Counted from the stretch's first letter, positions 15,920 to 24,350 are shown. The stretch: 37,409 nucleotides of DNA from Clostridiales bacterium (GCA_019421385.1 JAHZFK010000025.1:2692-40100), one strand, 5' to 3'. Translations and numbers: made by a program. The notes: a model not told the origin generated them from the letters alone.

Positions 15920-17255
15920 ATGCTTTGGAAACACGCAGCCAGTGTCCGCTGGCAAAGCGTGCGGTAAACAGGATGCCACGGCACAGCCAGTCGGCAACCA
16001 TAGCGATCCAGATGCCGATCGCGCCCATCTGGAACATCACAGCCAATACATAGCCGCTGCCAAGCCGCAGCAGCATCATGGATGCAATCGAGCAAACCAT
16101 GGGATACCGCACGTCGTTGGCTGCGCGCAGCACGTTCGGCATGGTGAACGACAGCGGCCAAATCAGCATTGCACTGAAGTTATGGATCAGGATGAGCGTT
16201 TTGCCAAGCGCCAGCGCTTCAGGGGACAGGCTGTATATTTTCAGCACCAGCGGCGTGACAAGAATGGTTGCCAGACAGCAGCTGGCAAGGATCAGATATG
16301 TAATTTTGAGCAGCTTTTTCGCCATGCGGCGGGCTTGCTCGATATCGCCTGCGCCGATGCACTGGCCGACGACCGTGATGATGGCAAGGTTCATTGCCTG
16401 TCCCGGAATGCAGGCGACCGCGTCAAGGTTGTTGGCGACTGCGTTGGCAGCGATTTGCGTTGTGCCGAACAGAGCAATCATGCTGACAACCAGAATGCGT
16501 CCCAGCTGAAACAGGCTGTTTTCCAATCCGTTCGGCACACCGATTTGTAAAATGCGGCGGATGAGCGCACCGTCCGGACGTAAATGGCCGCCGCGCCGCA
16601 GACTGACCGTATGCTCAGGCTGAAACAGCAAGACCGTGATGACCACTGCCGCCGTGCCGCGGGAGATGACAGAGGACAAGGCTGCGCCCGCAACGCCCCA
16701 GTCGAGTGCGAAAATCAGCAGCGAATTGCCGATCAGGTTGACAATGTTAATGAGTCCTGCAATCAGCATAGATATGCGGGAGTTGCCCTGCGCACGGAAG
16801 AGTGCAGCGCCTGCGTTGTAAATCGCCAGCACCGGATAGGAGAACACGCTGACCGTCAGATAGGTGAGCGCGCTGTCCATTACGTCCGGCTCGATGGAGC
16901 CGAACAGCAGCCGCAGCAGGGGCGTGCGCAGCAGCATGACGATCACGCTGAGTGCGATGGAGATGCAGATGACAACAAGATACAGCTGCCGTGCCGCACT
17001 GCACGCCCGCCGGTTCTGCCGCGCGCCCAGCAGCTGCGCGACGACTACCGCGCCGCCGGTTGCGAGCGCGGCAAAGATATTGATAATCAGTACATTGAGC
17101 ATGTCGACCAGTGACACACCGGATACTGCCGCTTCGCCCACTGCGGAAACCATGATGGTGTCGGCAAGGCCGACCGTGATGGAAAGCACCTGCTCCAGCA
17201 CCAGCGGCCAGATCAGTTTTTTCAGCGCGGCATTTGGGAATAGTTCTTTGCTCGT
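15918..17255 (-). CDS. MATE family multidrug/cation efflux transporter, apparent ACG start
   Basis: About 445 residues and 12 membrane helices if counted from 17255. MATE proteins export drugs and metabolites with Na+ or H+. The segment GLADTIMVSAVGEAAVSGVS and the repeated two-lobe arrangement are typical. The first ordinary start codon is GTG at 17201, but that would cut into membrane helix 1. The in-frame sequence upstream, SKELFPNAALKKLIWPLVLEQ split across 17252-17193, looks like the normal N-terminus. It is preceded by ACG (17255-17253) with AGAGGGG ten bases upstream. Either ACG is used, or an ATG has mutated or been misread. Last gene of the thioesterase-mutY-glycosylase operon. Confidence 0.85.
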   Translation of the reverse strand, partial: TSKELFPNAALKKLIWPLVLEQVLSITVGLADTIMVSAVGEAAVSGVSLVDMLNVLIINIFAALATGGAVVVAQLLGARQNRRACSAARQLYLVVICISIALSVIVMLLRTPLLRLLFGSIEPDVMDSALTYLTVSVFSYPVLAIYNAGAALFRAQGNSRISMLIAGLINIVNLIGNSLLIFALDWGVAGAALSSVISRGTAAVVITVLLFQPEHTVSLRRGGHLRPDGALIRRILQIGVPNGLENSLFQLGRILVVSMIALFGTTQIAANAVANNLDAVACIPGQAMNLAIITVVGQCIGAGDIEQARRMAKKLLKITYLILASCCLATILVTPLVLKIYSLSPEALALGKTLILIHNFSAMLIWPLSFTMPNVLRAANDVRYPMVCSIASMMLLRLGSGYVLAVMFQMGAIGIWIAMVADWLCRGILFTARFASGHWLRVSKA

Positions 17256-17274
17256 TGGGAATGCGCCCCTCTTT

Positions 17275-17760
17275 CTATAAGATCACGCGATAAGCCTCAA
17301 TCAGCCGTTCGAGCGACCAAGCTGCATTGGCCGGGCTGGTGGAGGGAAGCTGCGTGATCGGGATATGCAGTTGCGGTTCGATGAGTTTACGATACAGCTC
17401 GGCGGATTTGCCGCCGGTCGCAAAAATGCGGGTGATTTCGCTTTCCCGCACCAGTTTGCCGATATCGTTAGGGACGGCGTTTCGGATGCTGGTATCGGAT
17501 GCGCCGGCGATATCGCAGCGGGCGATCGTGTCCCACAGCGCAACATGATGCTTTAAGCACATCGCGCGCTTTTCTTCGATCGTTTGCGGCACCTCTTCGC
17601 CCAGCACAGCCGCCAGAACACGCCAGAAGCGGTTTTGCGGGTGGCCGTAAAAGAAGCCGACCTCGCGCGATTTGGGGCTCGGAATCGAGCCAAGCAGCAA
17701 CACCCGCGAATGACTGTCATACAGCGGCGGGATGGTATGGAAAACAGTTTGCAGATTCAT
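17275..17760 (-). CDS. DNA-deoxyinosine (hypoxanthine) glycosylase, UDG superfamily
   Basis: 161 residues. The motif LLLGSIPSPKSREVGFFYGH (21-40), followed by PQNRFW, and the late STSPAN motif are those of the UDG-superfamily hypoxanthine-DNA glycosylase group. These enzymes remove deaminated adenine from DNA and leave an abasic site for base-excision repair. The ATG overlaps the mutY stop by four bases (ATGA), so the two repair glycosylases are translationally coupled. The MATE gene follows after about 19 bases. The family call rests on these motifs; a uracil or xanthine preference cannot be excluded. Confidence 0.85.
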   Translation of the reverse strand: MNLQTVFHTIPPLYDSHSRVLLLGSIPSPKSREVGFFYGHPQNRFWRVLAAVLGEEVPQTIEEKRAMCLKHHVALWDTIARCDIAGASDTSIRNAVPNDIGKLVRESEITRIFATGGKSAELYRKLIEPQLHIPITQLPSTSPANAAWSLERLIEAYRVIL

Positions 17761-18806
17761 GTTTCCTCCTCAATGACAGAAAGAAAGGCGCGGAACGCAC
17801 TGGGCAGCGCATACTCCGCGCGCAGAGCGGATGGGCTGACAAAGGTCAGTTCTTCCGGCTGGTTTGCCAGCTCGATATAATACCCGTTCATGTGCCATTC
17901 CACATGGGTGAATACATGCTTGGCAGGGCGAAGGGACAGCAGGCTGGATACCTGCCAGCCGCGCGCGGCGAGCGCCTGACGTGTTTCGTCCGGGGAGAGG
18001 TGGCCTTCCAGTGCAGGCAGCTCCCACAGCCCGGCAAGCAGGCCGGAAGCAGGCCGCCGTGTCAGCCCGACAAGCGGGCCGTGACGCAGCAGAAGAACTG
18101 TGCGGTTTTCGATGCGGCGCGCCTTTTTGGCTGCGCGCAGGGGCAGGAGAGCGGCGTTTCCGTGGTGGTAGCCCAGACATAGGTGCTGCACGGGGCAGTC
18201 GCCGCACAGCGGCGCACCATTGGGCAGGCAGACCATGGCGCCCAGCTCCATCAAAGACTGGTTCAGGTCGCCCGGCCGGTCGGCAGGCATCAGGTCGGCA
18301 AACCGTGCGCGCGTACGCTTTTTGAATGCCGTGTCGGTAATAGGGGTGAAGTCGTTATCCAGCCGCGCCGCAACACGCAGCACATTGCCGTCCACCGCTG
18401 GAACAGGAATGCCGCAGGCAATGGATGCAATCGCCCCGGCGGTATAGTCTCCGATGCCGGGAAGCGAGAGCAGCGCATCATAATCGGCGGGGAGCTCGCC
18501 GCCGTATTTCTCGCAGACCTCGACCGCAGCGCGGTGCAGGTTGCGCACGCGGCTATAATAGCCCAGCCCCTCCCACAGCTTCAGATAAACGGATTCGTTC
18601 GCTTCCGCGAGTGCGCGCACGTCAGGCAGCGCCTCCATCCAGCGGGTGAAATACCCCAGCACGGCTTGTACACGCGTTTGCTGGAGCATAATCTCACTGA
18701 CCCATACACGGTAGGGTGTGGGATATGCACGCCACGGCAGGTCGCGGTGCCCTTGGTCATACCAATTCAACAGCGGAGCGACAATCGCAGAGGTGACGCC
18801 GCTCAA
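17757..18806 (-). CDS. mutY: A/G-specific adenine DNA glycosylase
   Basis: 349 residues. It removes adenine misincorporated opposite 8-oxoguanine. Seen are DLPWR near the N-terminus, the catalytic glutamate in SEIMLQQTRV (E38), helix-hairpin-helix LPGIGDYTAGAI (115-126), catalytic aspartate VDGNVLRV (D139), and the [4Fe-4S] cysteines C193, C201, C204 and C210 (C-x7-C-x2-C-x5-C). The C-terminal NUDIX-like domain recognises 8-oxoG. The start is TTG at 18806, overlapping the thioesterase stop (TTGA), with GAGG ten bases upstream. Confidence 0.95.
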   Translation of the reverse strand: MSGVTSAIVAPLLNWYDQGHRDLPWRAYPTPYRVWVSEIMLQQTRVQAVLGYFTRWMEALPDVRALAEANESVYLKLWEGLGYYSRVRNLHRAAVEVCEKYGGELPADYDALLSLPGIGDYTAGAIASIACGIPVPAVDGNVLRVAARLDNDFTPITDTAFKKRTRARFADLMPADRPGDLNQSLMELGAMVCLPNGAPLCGDCPVQHLCLGYHHGNAALLPLRAAKKARRIENRTVLLLRHGPLVGLTRRPASGLLAGLWELPALEGHLSPDETRQALAARGWQVSSLLSLRPAKHVFTHVEWHMNGYYIELANQPEELTFVSPSALRAEYALPSAFRAFLSVIEEET

Positions 18807-19225
18807 TGCTGCATATCCTCAAGGGTCTGGCCGGTGTAGAACATGGTGAAAACCGCGTCCGCAATGTGCCGGTGCTCGTCGTCATGTACTTCCACCATGT
18901 AGACGGCGGTTTTCTTGCCGCGTTTGCGTTCGTAGGCAACGGCGGTCAACGTTTTGCCGAGACGGCCGGGACGGTAGTAATGGATATTGCTGTCCAGCGT
19001 CACAGCAACCAGTCCGTGAGAGGCGGCGGCGGAACCTGCGGCAATGTCGCACAGCGTAAAAATCGTACCGCCGTGCGCCAAGCCGAGCGGGTTGAGCAGT
19101 TCTTCCGTCAGATCCAGCTCAACGGTTGCGCCGCCGTCTTTATCCAGCGTGATGACGCGCATATGCATCAGCTTGTTCAGGCCGCTGGCCTCCTGACGCA
19201 TTTTCAAAATTTGTTCGATTGTCAT
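18803..19225 (-). CDS. PaaI-type hotdog-fold thioesterase
   Basis: 140 residues, one hotdog domain. LNPLGLAHGGTIFTLCDIAA (about 45-64) carries the HGG motif and helix of the PaaI/acyl-CoA thioesterase group, likely hydrolysing acyl-CoA esters in the cytoplasm. The start ATG 19225 has AAAGGAG seven bases upstream; a longer in-frame reading through the promoter region is rejected. First gene of the four-gene minus-strand operon; its substrate and its link to DNA repair are not evident. Confidence 0.85.
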   Translation of the reverse strand: MTIEQILKMRQEASGLNKLMHMRVITLDKDGGATVELDLTEELLNPLGLAHGGTIFTLCDIAAGSAAASHGLVAVTLDSNIHYYRPGRLGKTLTAVAYERKRGKKTAVYMVEVHDDEHRHIADAVFTMFYTGQTLEDMQH

Positions 19226-19251
19226 GGGAAAGCTCCTTTTGCAGAAACATA

Positions 19252-19283
19252 CATGGTGCAGCAGACTGAGCCGCTGCACCATG
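19252..19283. repeat. Perfect 11-base inverted repeat in the thioesterase leader
   Basis: CATGGTGCAGC (19252-19262) and GCTGCACCATG (19273-19283), ten bases apart, followed on the + strand by a T-run. On the + strand this has terminator form, yet no + gene precedes it. On the minus strand it lies between the promoter and the start codon of the thioesterase operon. Confidence 0.8.
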
Positions 19284-19303
19284 CGTTTTTTTCTTTCTAC
19301 TTT

Positions 19304-19332
19304 ATTATATCGGGCGTCGGCATACGCGTCAA
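19304..19332 (-). promoter_or_regulatory. Promoter of the thioesterase-mutY-glycosylase-MATE operon
   Basis: On the minus strand, TTGACG (19332-19327), 17 bases, TATAAT (19309-19304). Confidence 0.85.
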
Positions 19333-19502
19333 GCGAAAACAAAGTGCATTTCCGGCCGGGAGATATCCGTATTTTTGAGACCGAAAAAATAACTGACCAC
19401 CATATATAGTTATAAACTTTAAAACAGGCAACCAAATCATGTAATGGTAGAGTAGGGGGGCATTATTTGCAAAAAAACGATGGAAATGCAACTTTTTCGT
19501 TC

Positions 19503-19531
19503 TTTACAAGTGCGATTACACGCTGTATAAT
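19503..19531 (+). promoter_or_regulatory. Promoter of the XRE regulator gene
   Basis: TTTACA at 19503-19508, 17 bases, TATAAT at 19526-19531. Bases 19333-19502, between the two divergent promoters, hold nothing else I can identify. Confidence 0.85.
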
Positions 19532-19562
19532 AGACATAGTTTTATGATGGGGTAGCAGAGAT

Positions 19563-20240
19563 ATGACCAGTGATTTTTCTCGTACACTCGCGCTGTTGCG
19601 ACGGGAAAAGAAAATAAGCCAACGAACCGCTGCGGGCGACCTTGGGGTGTCACAGGCGCTTTTGAGCCATTATGAAAATGGTTTGCGTGAGCCGGGATTG
19701 TCGTTTGTAGTGCGTGCCGCGGACTATTATGGGGTGTCCTGTGATTATTTGCTGGGCAGGTCGATGGCGCGGGATGGCTCCGCTGTACCGGCGGAGCGCA
19801 TGGATGTGCAGGTACATACCGGCTGGGAGAAAAATCAGGTGGTGCGGGCGGTTTCCCTGCTGATGGATCTGACCGAGCAGATGGGGAGCACACAGCTGCC
19901 GCATGAGGTGGAAGCGTATCTGTCGGTCGTGATCTATAAAGTATACCGTTATCTGTATATGGCTGACCCGACCAATGTGGAGGCAGTGTTTCGCACATCA
20001 CGGGAGCAGTTTGAATATCTTTGCGATGCGCGCATGAAGGAGCATGAGCTTCGCATCCGCACCGCAGCAAAGGGAGAGGGCGGTTTCGGTTTGGAGCAGG
20101 AAACGCTGCATGTAGTTCCGATTTCGCCCAATGAGATCAGCAAACGCTATCCGGAATTGTCCGGTGCATTTTTGACGATTTTGCAGCAGGTTTCCGACTC
20201 GATTGACGCCTTTGAAAAAAATATAAAAATTCGAAAATAA
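19563..20240 (+). CDS. XRE-family transcriptional regulator
   Basis: 225 residues. An N-terminal Cro/C1-type helix-turn-helix (about 6-66; ISQRTAAGDLGVSQALLSHY at 18-37, then YYGVSCDYLLGRS) is followed by a roughly 150-residue, mostly helical C-terminal domain without a recognised fold. That domain is probably for oligomerisation or ligand sensing. It is divergent from the thioesterase operon and just upstream of the tRNA unit. The ribosome site is weak (GGGGT about ten bases upstream). Targets are unknown; autoregulation is possible. Confidence 0.85.
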   Translation: MTSDFSRTLALLRREKKISQRTAAGDLGVSQALLSHYENGLREPGLSFVVRAADYYGVSCDYLLGRSMARDGSAVPAERMDVQVHTGWEKNQVVRAVSLLMDLTEQMGSTQLPHEVEAYLSVVIYKVYRYLYMADPTNVEAVFRTSREQFEYLCDARMKEHELRIRTAAKGEGGFGLEQETLHVVPISPNEISKRYPELSGAFLTILQQVSDSIDAFEKNIKIRK

Positions 20241-20255
20241 AAATCGAAAAAAGTA

Positions 20256-20284
20256 TTGACAGGTTGAGAACAGTGTGCTATTAT
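20256..20284 (+). promoter_or_regulatory. Promoter of the tRNA-Thr/tRNA-Tyr unit
   Basis: TTGACA at 20256-20261, 17 bases, TATTAT at 20279-20284. Confidence 0.85.
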
Positions 20285-20319
20285 ATACAAGTCGCTGAGA
20301 CAGACAAGACTTGCGAAAC

Positions 20320-20395
20320 GCTGGTGTAGCTCAGTTGGTAGAGCAGCTGATTTGTAATCAGCAGGTCGGGGGTTCAAGTCCGTCCACCAGCTCCA
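20320..20395 (+). tRNA. tRNA-Thr (anticodon TGT)
   Basis: 76 bases including an encoded CCA. Acceptor stem GCTGGTG/CACCAGC; anticodon stem GCTGA (20346-20350)/TCAGC (20358-20362) with loop TTTGTAA, anticodon TGT at 20353-20355; T-loop GTTCAAG. Confidence 0.97.
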
Positions 20396-20426
20396 CCTGT
20401 TCTTTGCAGGATCGACAATTTCATAT

Positions 20427-20511
20427 GGGAGGTTTCCCGAGTGGCCAAAGGGAACAGACTGTAAATCTGTCGTCTATGACTTCGGTGGTTCGAATCCACC
20501 ACCTCCCACCA
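20427..20511 (+). tRNA. tRNA-Tyr (anticodon GTA)
   Basis: 85 bases including an encoded CCA, with the long variable arm expected of bacterial tRNA-Tyr. Acceptor stem GGGAGGT/ACCTCCC; anticodon GTA at 20461-20463 in loop CTGTAAA; T-loop GTTCGAAT. Confidence 0.97.
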
Positions 20512-20517
20512 GAGTCT

Positions 20518-20552
20518 AAACCGACCTTTTCTTTTGAAAGGTCGGTTTTTTC
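20518..20552 (+). terminator. Terminator of the tRNA unit
   Basis: Twelve-base stem (20518-20529 with 20537-20548) running into six T. Confidence 0.93.
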
Positions 20553-21108
20553 AACTTTTCATAGCGCTTGCTGAAAATGACACAGGAAGGGAATGAGGAA
20601 TTTTTGCCATTTTTCTGTTCTGGCCTTGCCAATGCGTTTCCGAATTATCTGAAAAAACATTGTTTTTACTACTTCACGAGTCAATATATCTGGTGATCGT
20701 TTCCATCAAATGTCTCGTTACCCCTGCAGTAGCCCAGCCCAATACGATCATAAAGGCGATTTCGGTGATCCAGCACGAGATGCTCACCATGGCTTCTAAT
20801 CTTCCAGAGTACTCTATATAATCTTTTACATTTCTTGACATAAGATAGATAATCCTTTATATTTTGATATGCAAAGGTTAAAATATGGTAAAGAAAGAGA
20901 TCGGGGCAGGCAAAAGATTTTCTGTGTAACCGGACACCGGGATATTTCGGCGTGAGGTTCTGGAAATAGCGATAGCGGACGGATAAACACATTTTATCCT
21001 GCTTTTTTCGATGGAGCCAGCTTTCGGTTATTTGTATTGTGCTTTTCATGTAAACAATAAACGTATTGTTTCTGAGGCAACGCCTCTCATTTAAACCGAT
21101 ACGAATTG
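20553..21108. other. AT-rich intergenic region without a clear gene
   Basis: Between the tRNA terminator and the promoter at 21109. A 144-codon open frame on the minus strand (21115-20681) has no ribosome site, an unlikely composition rich in Arg, His, Tyr and Cys, and no recognisable family, so I do not call it. One small minus-strand frame with a plausible start is listed separately. The region may be decayed mobile DNA downstream of the tRNA genes, but I see no transposase or attachment repeat. Confidence 0.4.
20674..20790 (-). CDS. Possible 38-residue small membrane protein
   Basis: Reading from ATG 20790: one hydrophobic segment (about ITEIAFMIVLGWATAGV, residues 8-24) followed by a short polar tail ending ITRYIDS. 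GGAAG lies some ten bases upstream. Size and shape resemble small hydrophobic peptides or toxins of Firmicutes, but I do not recognise the sequence, and the frame could be chance. Confidence 0.25.
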   Translation of the reverse strand: MVSISCWITEIAFMIVLGWATAGVTRHLMETITRYIDS

Positions 21109-21137
21109 TTGACACAAAAAAGCGGAACAGTTAATAT
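21109..21137 (+). promoter_or_regulatory. Promoter of the GGDEF/EAL gene
   Basis: TTGACA at 21109-21114, 17 bases, TAATAT at 21132-21137. I see no cyclic-di-GMP riboswitch in the 70-base leader. Confidence 0.7.
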
Positions 21138-21210
21138 AGAATACAATGTAGTACCCTTATCATTTCACAGAATAGGGGGAACTATCTGGAAATAGAGAGG
21201 GAAACTGCAT

Positions 21211-24200
21211 ATGGAAGAAAAGTGGGAATTTTTTGAGCATTTAGATGAGTTTGTTTATGTAACCAACATGGATACAGATGAACTGATTTACATGAATGCT
21301 CATTTGAGAAAAGCGCTTGATATTCCTGATGACCAGACATATCAAGGGAAAAAATGTTATGCTGTGCTTCAGCACAACACGACCAAATGCCCATTTTGCA
21401 ATAACGAAAAGTTAAGACAGGGATATTTTGAATCCTGGATACATCATAATCCTGTGCTGAAAAAGCGATTTCTGATCAAGGACACGATGTTAGAACATCA
21501 GGGGCAGCGTTATCGTCTGGAGATTGCCATTGATACCAGCTCTGATGTAATACACCAGACCCCTCACCACTATGCCCGTGTGGAAAATCTGTTAAGCCAA
21601 TGTCTTCAGTTTATTTTCTCTACGACCCGTTCGGAGGAATCTATTACCCGATTATTGTCCTTTTTCGGTGAAACTTTCTCCTGCGATAGAGCCTACATTT
21701 TTGAATTGGATGGCGACTATGTTCACAACACCTATGAGTGGTGTGCCGATGGTATTGTTCCTCAGAAAGAAATTTTGTCAACCCTGCATATATCGGCTGT
21801 TGATTGGTGGTTTGAGTTGTTTCAGGATTCTTCTACTATCGTCCTTCCGGATATTGAAGAATTCCGCACAACATATCCAACCACCTATGCCGTCCTTAAG
21901 CCGCAAGGCATTACCTCGCTTGCTGTTGGCGTAATTCGGGATGAGTCGGGAGAAATCGGTTTTTTTGGAGTGGATAATCCTGATCCTACAATGGTTCCTG
22001 TCATTACATCTCTGATCCGACTGGTTGGCTATTTCATTTCCGTTCTTCTCAAGCGTCGAGATCTATTTAAAAAATTGAATCAGCTCAGCTATCACGATCC
22101 TCTGACAGGAGCATTGAACCGTCACGCGCTGGAAGGGTATTATAAGCCCAGTGATCTGTCGAGCTTAGGTATTATCTACTGTGATATTACCGGCTTGAAA
22201 CAAGTAAACGACAAAAAAGGACATGAAGCTGGCGATCAGATGATTCGCCACTGCTATCAACTGATTGCTGATAATGTGGAAACAGATCAAATTTTCCGAG
22301 TTGGTGGCGATGAGTTTGTTGTTCTGTGCTTGGATTGGCCAAATGACCGCTTTATGCGTTCTGCTTTGTGGCTGAAGCAGGCAGTTAAAAAAGATGAATA
22401 TCATATGGCGGTTGGATATGCATGGTCTGATCAGACTCCTTTTGATCTGGAATCACTCATGCAAATCGCAGACCGTGTAATGTATGAAGATAAGGAAGAC
22501 TATTATCAGCAGCATCCAACAGCAGAACGTCGCATGTCCCTACCACATCCTTCAATACAAGTTGATAAAACGCTTTCTGACAACCAGCAGGATAGTACGC
22601 AATCCATGCTGCGGGAGTTTTTGGATACGGCATACCACGATATGCAGACCGTTGTCAGGGCAATGACAGAGGACAACAGTTCCAGCTACTTCTATATGGG
22701 AGATATAAAAAAGGATCTGTTTTATATCTCTGATAATATGAGAGATGATTTTGGGTTTGAGAGCAATCTGGTGCCCGATCTTCTGCATAACTGGGCAAAT
22801 CGAATCACGGAAAAAGAATACCGGGATTTGTTCCTGAACGATATTGCAGGTATGGTACAGGAAAGACGGCCAATTCACGATACGATTTATCGCATCAAGG
22901 ATGTTTACGGCAATCATCTTTTGGTTCGCTGCTTTGCCGTTATGAGTTGGGAGGGGGAAAGAAGGAAACCGTCCTTTATTGTGGGTCGAATCACCCATCA
23001 GGACACCAATCTGGTGGTCGATCCCATCACTGGTTTTCCACGGGAGCATGGAGCGATCCAACACATACAGGAGATTGCAAATCACAAACAACAAACTCTG
23101 ATTATAGGGTTTTCCGTGAATGGATTTACGGAGTTAAACAGAACGAGAGGACGGGCGTACAGTGACCACCTGCTCAAACAGTTCGCGAACACTCTGCTGG
23201 AGCGGTTTAGCTGGAAAATGTCCTTTTTCCGACTGGATGGTATACAGTTTATGGCTGTGCTCAAACCACACTGTTGCGGTGAGTCACCATCATCGTTGGT
23301 GGAACAGATTCGTGATGCTGCGGCGGAGTGTTTTGCGGATATTGGGATTCAAAAGGAGTACCTTTGTTCTTGTGCTACCATAGATTATCCCGTAGATGGA
23401 CTTCATACAGGTAATCTCATTGTCAGTTTGAGTGATTTGATCCGTGTAGGGAAACAATCTGCGGGACAATCCTATGTTGCATATATGCCGGAACATTTGG
23501 AACGCCTTCAGCACACGGCTAACATGACACTGGCGCTTGGGCATGACGTGAATAATAATATGGCCAACTTCCGCATTGTGGTACAGCCCGTTGTATCAGC
23601 CAAAGATGGTTCTGTTGTAGGTGGGGAGGTATTGCTTCGATGGAGATATCACAATACGGACATTTCGCCTGCGGTGTTTATTCCTCTATTGGAGCAAAGC
23701 AAGCTAATATGCAATGTAGGACGCTGGGTATTTGAGGAAACGGTGCGTACTTGCGTCAGGCTGCGAAGCTTTTGCCCAGATTTGTACCTGAGTTTTAATG
23801 TCAGCCTTCAACAACTTGCGGATGTGCAGTTGATTCCTTTTATGGAGCTGATGTTGGAAAAATACCATCTTCCCAGTGATGCGGTGGTGGCTGAGTTAAC
23901 CGAGAGCTGTCTGGATGAGCAGTCGGACGAATTAAGGTCTTATTTGAAAGAATGTCAGCGACTGGGGATACGAACTGCACTGGATGATTTCGGGAGCGGC
24001 TACTCTTCTCTGCGGATGCTGTTACAGTATCCCTTTGGCATCATAAAAATGGATCGTTCCCTCATCGTAGAGGCGACGGAATCACAGGAAAGGAATCGAT
24101 TGATTGATCATATGGTCTCTGCATTCCGGCAATTTGGAAAGACTATTTGCATAGAAGGTGTCGAGAGCAGTCAGGAAAATGAACTTGCCATTCAGGCCGC

Positions 24201-24282
24201 TTGTCATACTATTCAAGGATATTATTATCATAAGCCGATGGAATTAAATGATGTGTTTGAGCTATTCAGCCAATCAATGTGA
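21211..24282 (+). CDS. Multidomain cyclic-di-GMP protein: PAS-GAF-GGDEF-PAS-degenerate GGDEF-EAL
   Basis: 1023 residues, no membrane segment. Domains in order: PAS (about 5-110) with a C49, C60, C63 cluster (KKCY...KCPFC); GAF-like (120-285); GGDEF (290-430) with the intact signature RVGGDEF (364-369) and no RxxD inhibitory site just before it; second PAS (about 465-598); degenerate GGDEF (605-760) where the signature is RLDGIQF; EAL (770-1020). The EAL domain reads EVL (806-808), with N863 (FNVS), E895 (ELTES), DD 925-926 (ALDDFGSG), K946 (IIKMD) and E982 (EGVES). The metal and catalytic residues of a phosphodiesterase are therefore present, and a bifunctional cyclase/phosphodiesterase is possible. 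The Cys cluster may bind metal or sense redox. The gene is visibly AT-richer than the atp or feo regions. Confidence 0.9.
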   Translation: MEEKWEFFEHLDEFVYVTNMDTDELIYMNAHLRKALDIPDDQTYQGKKCYAVLQHNTTKCPFCNNEKLRQGYFESWIHHNPVLKKRFLIKDTMLEHQGQRYRLEIAIDTSSDVIHQTPHHYARVENLLSQCLQFIFSTTRSEESITRLLSFFGETFSCDRAYIFELDGDYVHNTYEWCADGIVPQKEILSTLHISAVDWWFELFQDSSTIVLPDIEEFRTTYPTTYAVLKPQGITSLAVGVIRDESGEIGFFGVDNPDPTMVPVITSLIRLVGYFISVLLKRRDLFKKLNQLSYHDPLTGALNRHALEGYYKPSDLSSLGIIYCDITGLKQVNDKKGHEAGDQMIRHCYQLIADNVETDQIFRVGGDEFVVLCLDWPNDRFMRSALWLKQAVKKDEYHMAVGYAWSDQTPFDLESLMQIADRVMYEDKEDYYQQHPTAERRMSLPHPSIQVDKTLSDNQQDSTQSMLREFLDTAYHDMQTVVRAMTEDNSSSYFYMGDIKKDLFYISDNMRDDFGFESNLVPDLLHNWANRITEKEYRDLFLNDIAGMVQERRPIHDTIYRIKDVYGNHLLVRCFAVMSWEGERRKPSFIVGRITHQDTNLVVDPITGFPREHGAIQHIQEIANHKQQTLIIGFSVNGFTELNRTRGRAYSDHLLKQFANTLLERFSWKMSFFRLDGIQFMAVLKPHCCGESPSSLVEQIRDAAAECFADIGIQKEYLCSCATIDYPVDGLHTGNLIVSLSDLIRVGKQSAGQSYVAYMPEHLERLQHTANMTLALGHDVNNNMANFRIVVQPVVSAKDGSVVGGEVLLRWRYHNTDISPAVFIPLLEQSKLICNVGRWVFEETVRTCVRLRSFCPDLYLSFNVSLQQLADVQLIPFMELMLEKYHLPSDAVVAELTESCLDEQSDELRSYLKECQRLGIRTALDDFGSGYSSLRMLLQYPFGIIKMDRSLIVEATESQERNRLIDHMVSAFRQFGKTICIEGVESSQENELAIQAACHTIQGYYYHKPMELNDVFELFSQSM

Positions 24283-24350
24283 TGGCGGGGCACAACCCTA
24301 ATGGGAACAGCTGCATATATCATCTTTCGAAAAAGGGGTGAGGATAGAAA

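Noticed and set aside
20311..20574. An open frame running through both tRNA genes
   Set aside because: Translation of the tRNA sequences, not a protein gene.
20681..21115. A 144-codon minus-strand open frame downstream of the tRNA genes
   Set aside because: No ribosome site, no recognisable family, Arg/His/Cys/Tyr-rich composition. It may contain remnants of something, but I cannot support a gene.
21138..21210. A cyclic-di-GMP riboswitch before the GGDEF/EAL gene
   Set aside because: The leader is only about 70 bases and lacks the GEMM core.
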